A DNA stretch of 64,000 bases from Sphingobacterium athyrii. Lineage in GTDB: Bacteria > Bacteroidota > Bacteroidia > Sphingobacteriales > Sphingobacteriaceae. The stretch spans positions 297,162 through 361,161 of the forward strand of contig NZ_QCXX01000009.1 in the NCBI RefSeq assembly GCF_003071065.1. Reading direction: 5' to 3'. The notes below the pieces were generated by a model, which made no database searches, was not told the DNA's origin, and was given only the letters and a program-made list of their open reading frames with translations. A program made the position numbers and the translations under genes. Below are positions 63,562 to 64,000 of the stretch, one piece after another. The stretch's first letter is position 1; every line of letters begins with the position of its first letter.

Positions 63562-64000
63562 ATGAACTCATTAGTAAAAACCTTCACAGCAGCAGCCCTA
63601 ATCGCAGTATCCACTTTTGCTATGGCCGCTAACAAACCAGCATCAAAAACTGAAAAAGTAACCGTTAACCTTTCTACAGCAGACTTTGCCTTAGAGCACT
63701 ATGTTGCTGTAACTACGGAGGGAGAATCAGCAGGGGTTGAGCAATTATTCGCGGAAGATTTCAACCAAAAGATCCAAGCTTCCAATGTACAGTCTCATAG
63801 CCGTAGTGCGGTTGTCAAATCCTTGAAAAAACAAAAAGGGGAGAAGCTCAACTGTACGGTAGCTACTGACATTATCGAAGAGTCTGCCGACTTTATGGTT
63901 GCTAAAGTAACACTAAGATTTGAAGACTTTACCAAGACTGATCTGGTAACTTTGGTACGTGAAGGTAATGATTGGAAAGTGTCCAAATCAATCAACTCAT
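63562..64000 (+). CDS. Small secreted NTF2-like protein, paralogue (3' end outside window)
   Basis: 146 codons are visible, ending at ...WKVSKSINS; by comparison with 16344 only about two residues and the stop are missing. Signal peptide MNSLVKTFTAAALIAVSTFAMA, then a Lys/Thr-rich linker and the NTF2-like domain: TADFALEHYVAVTTEGESAGVEQLFAEDFNQKIQASN and IIEESADFMVAKVTLRFEDFTKTDLVTLVREGNDWKV (in matching blocks). It shares leader sequence with the gene at 16344, while the decayed copies at 18985, 24947 and 40941 share its later part (EESADYMVAKVTLKF, FTKTDL). Function unknown; the gene is intact as far as visible. Confidence 0.8.
   Translation, partial: MNSLVKTFTAAALIAVSTFAMAANKPASKTEKVTVNLSTADFALEHYVAVTTEGESAGVEQLFAEDFNQKIQASNVQSHSRSAVVKSLKKQKGEKLNCTVATDIIEESADFMVAKVTLRFEDFTKTDLVTLVREGNDWKVSKSINS

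Noticed and set aside
1..64000. CRISPR arrays, tRNA or rRNA genes, prophage modules
   Set aside because: I saw no regularly spaced short repeats, no tRNA cloverleaf-like segments or rRNA-like stretches, and no phage structural genes.

Overview
The window looks like chromosome of a member of the Bacteroidota, most likely a Sphingobacterium-like Sphingobacteriaceae. The evidence is three SusC/SusD pairs, two giant hybrid two-component regulators (periplasmic propeller, kinase, receiver and AraC domain in one chain), a FecI/FecR-type sigma/anti-sigma pair feeding a SusC with an STN domain, a GLPGLI protein, a fimbrillin-like lipoprotein, many SPII lipoproteins, and low-GC DNA with few strong Shine-Dalgarno sites. 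It is accessory, glycan-oriented DNA with visible gene decay.

Layout. 1-2.3 kb: the end of a GH2 beta-galactosidase, a GhrA-type 2-hydroxyacid dehydrogenase and a decayed nucleotidyltransferase gene. 2.4-15.5 kb: a frameshifted hybrid two-component regulator facing a SusC-SusD-lipoprotein operon. That operon has no recognisable glycosidase but ends in a protein with a HExxH-like motif. 15.5-20.7 kb: a small secreted NTF2-like gene, an M48 membrane peptidase, a decayed NTF2-like copy and an IS110-family element. 20.9-25.2 kb: a TonB receptor-GLPGLI-small Cys-containing secreted protein operon and another NTF2-like remnant. 25.4-40.9 kb: a complete PUL with an intact hybrid regulator divergent from GH105, DUF2264, a BNR-propeller lyase/hydrolase candidate, a second DUF2264, SusC and SusD. 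It probably acts on a glucuronate- or rhamnose-containing polysaccharide. 40.9-42.5 kb: another NTF2-like remnant and a second, identical IS110 copy. 43-54.9 kb: a secreted zinc peptidase with a discoidin domain, convergent with a GH2 enzyme that also carries a discoidin domain, then SusD, SusC, FecR and an ECF sigma factor. 55-59.6 kb: fimbrillin-like lipoprotein, a 53-aa GIAAGS-type peptide, a TPR/LuxR-type regulator and an AraC-type regulator. 59.6-64 kb: small HTH protein, SDR dehydrogenase, TPR membrane protein, a multiply frameshifted DUF1016 nuclease, and a further NTF2-like gene running off the end.

Most striking observation. The two IS110 copies sit at the same place in two different loci: immediately 3' of the stem of the intrinsic terminator of an NTF2-like gene remnant. 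Comparing the two junctions places a CT core inside the terminator. The non-coding left end of the element contains an 11-nt copy of the target arm (GAGATGTGGCT) ending exactly at that core, followed by a small hairpin and an A-rich segment able to pair with the terminator's T-tract. About 65 nt further on is an 8-nt copy of the element's own right end (AACAGTAC). This is the layout expected of an IS110 bridge RNA, here apparently addressed to the terminators of a dispersed host gene family. At least six members or remnants of that family lie in this window.
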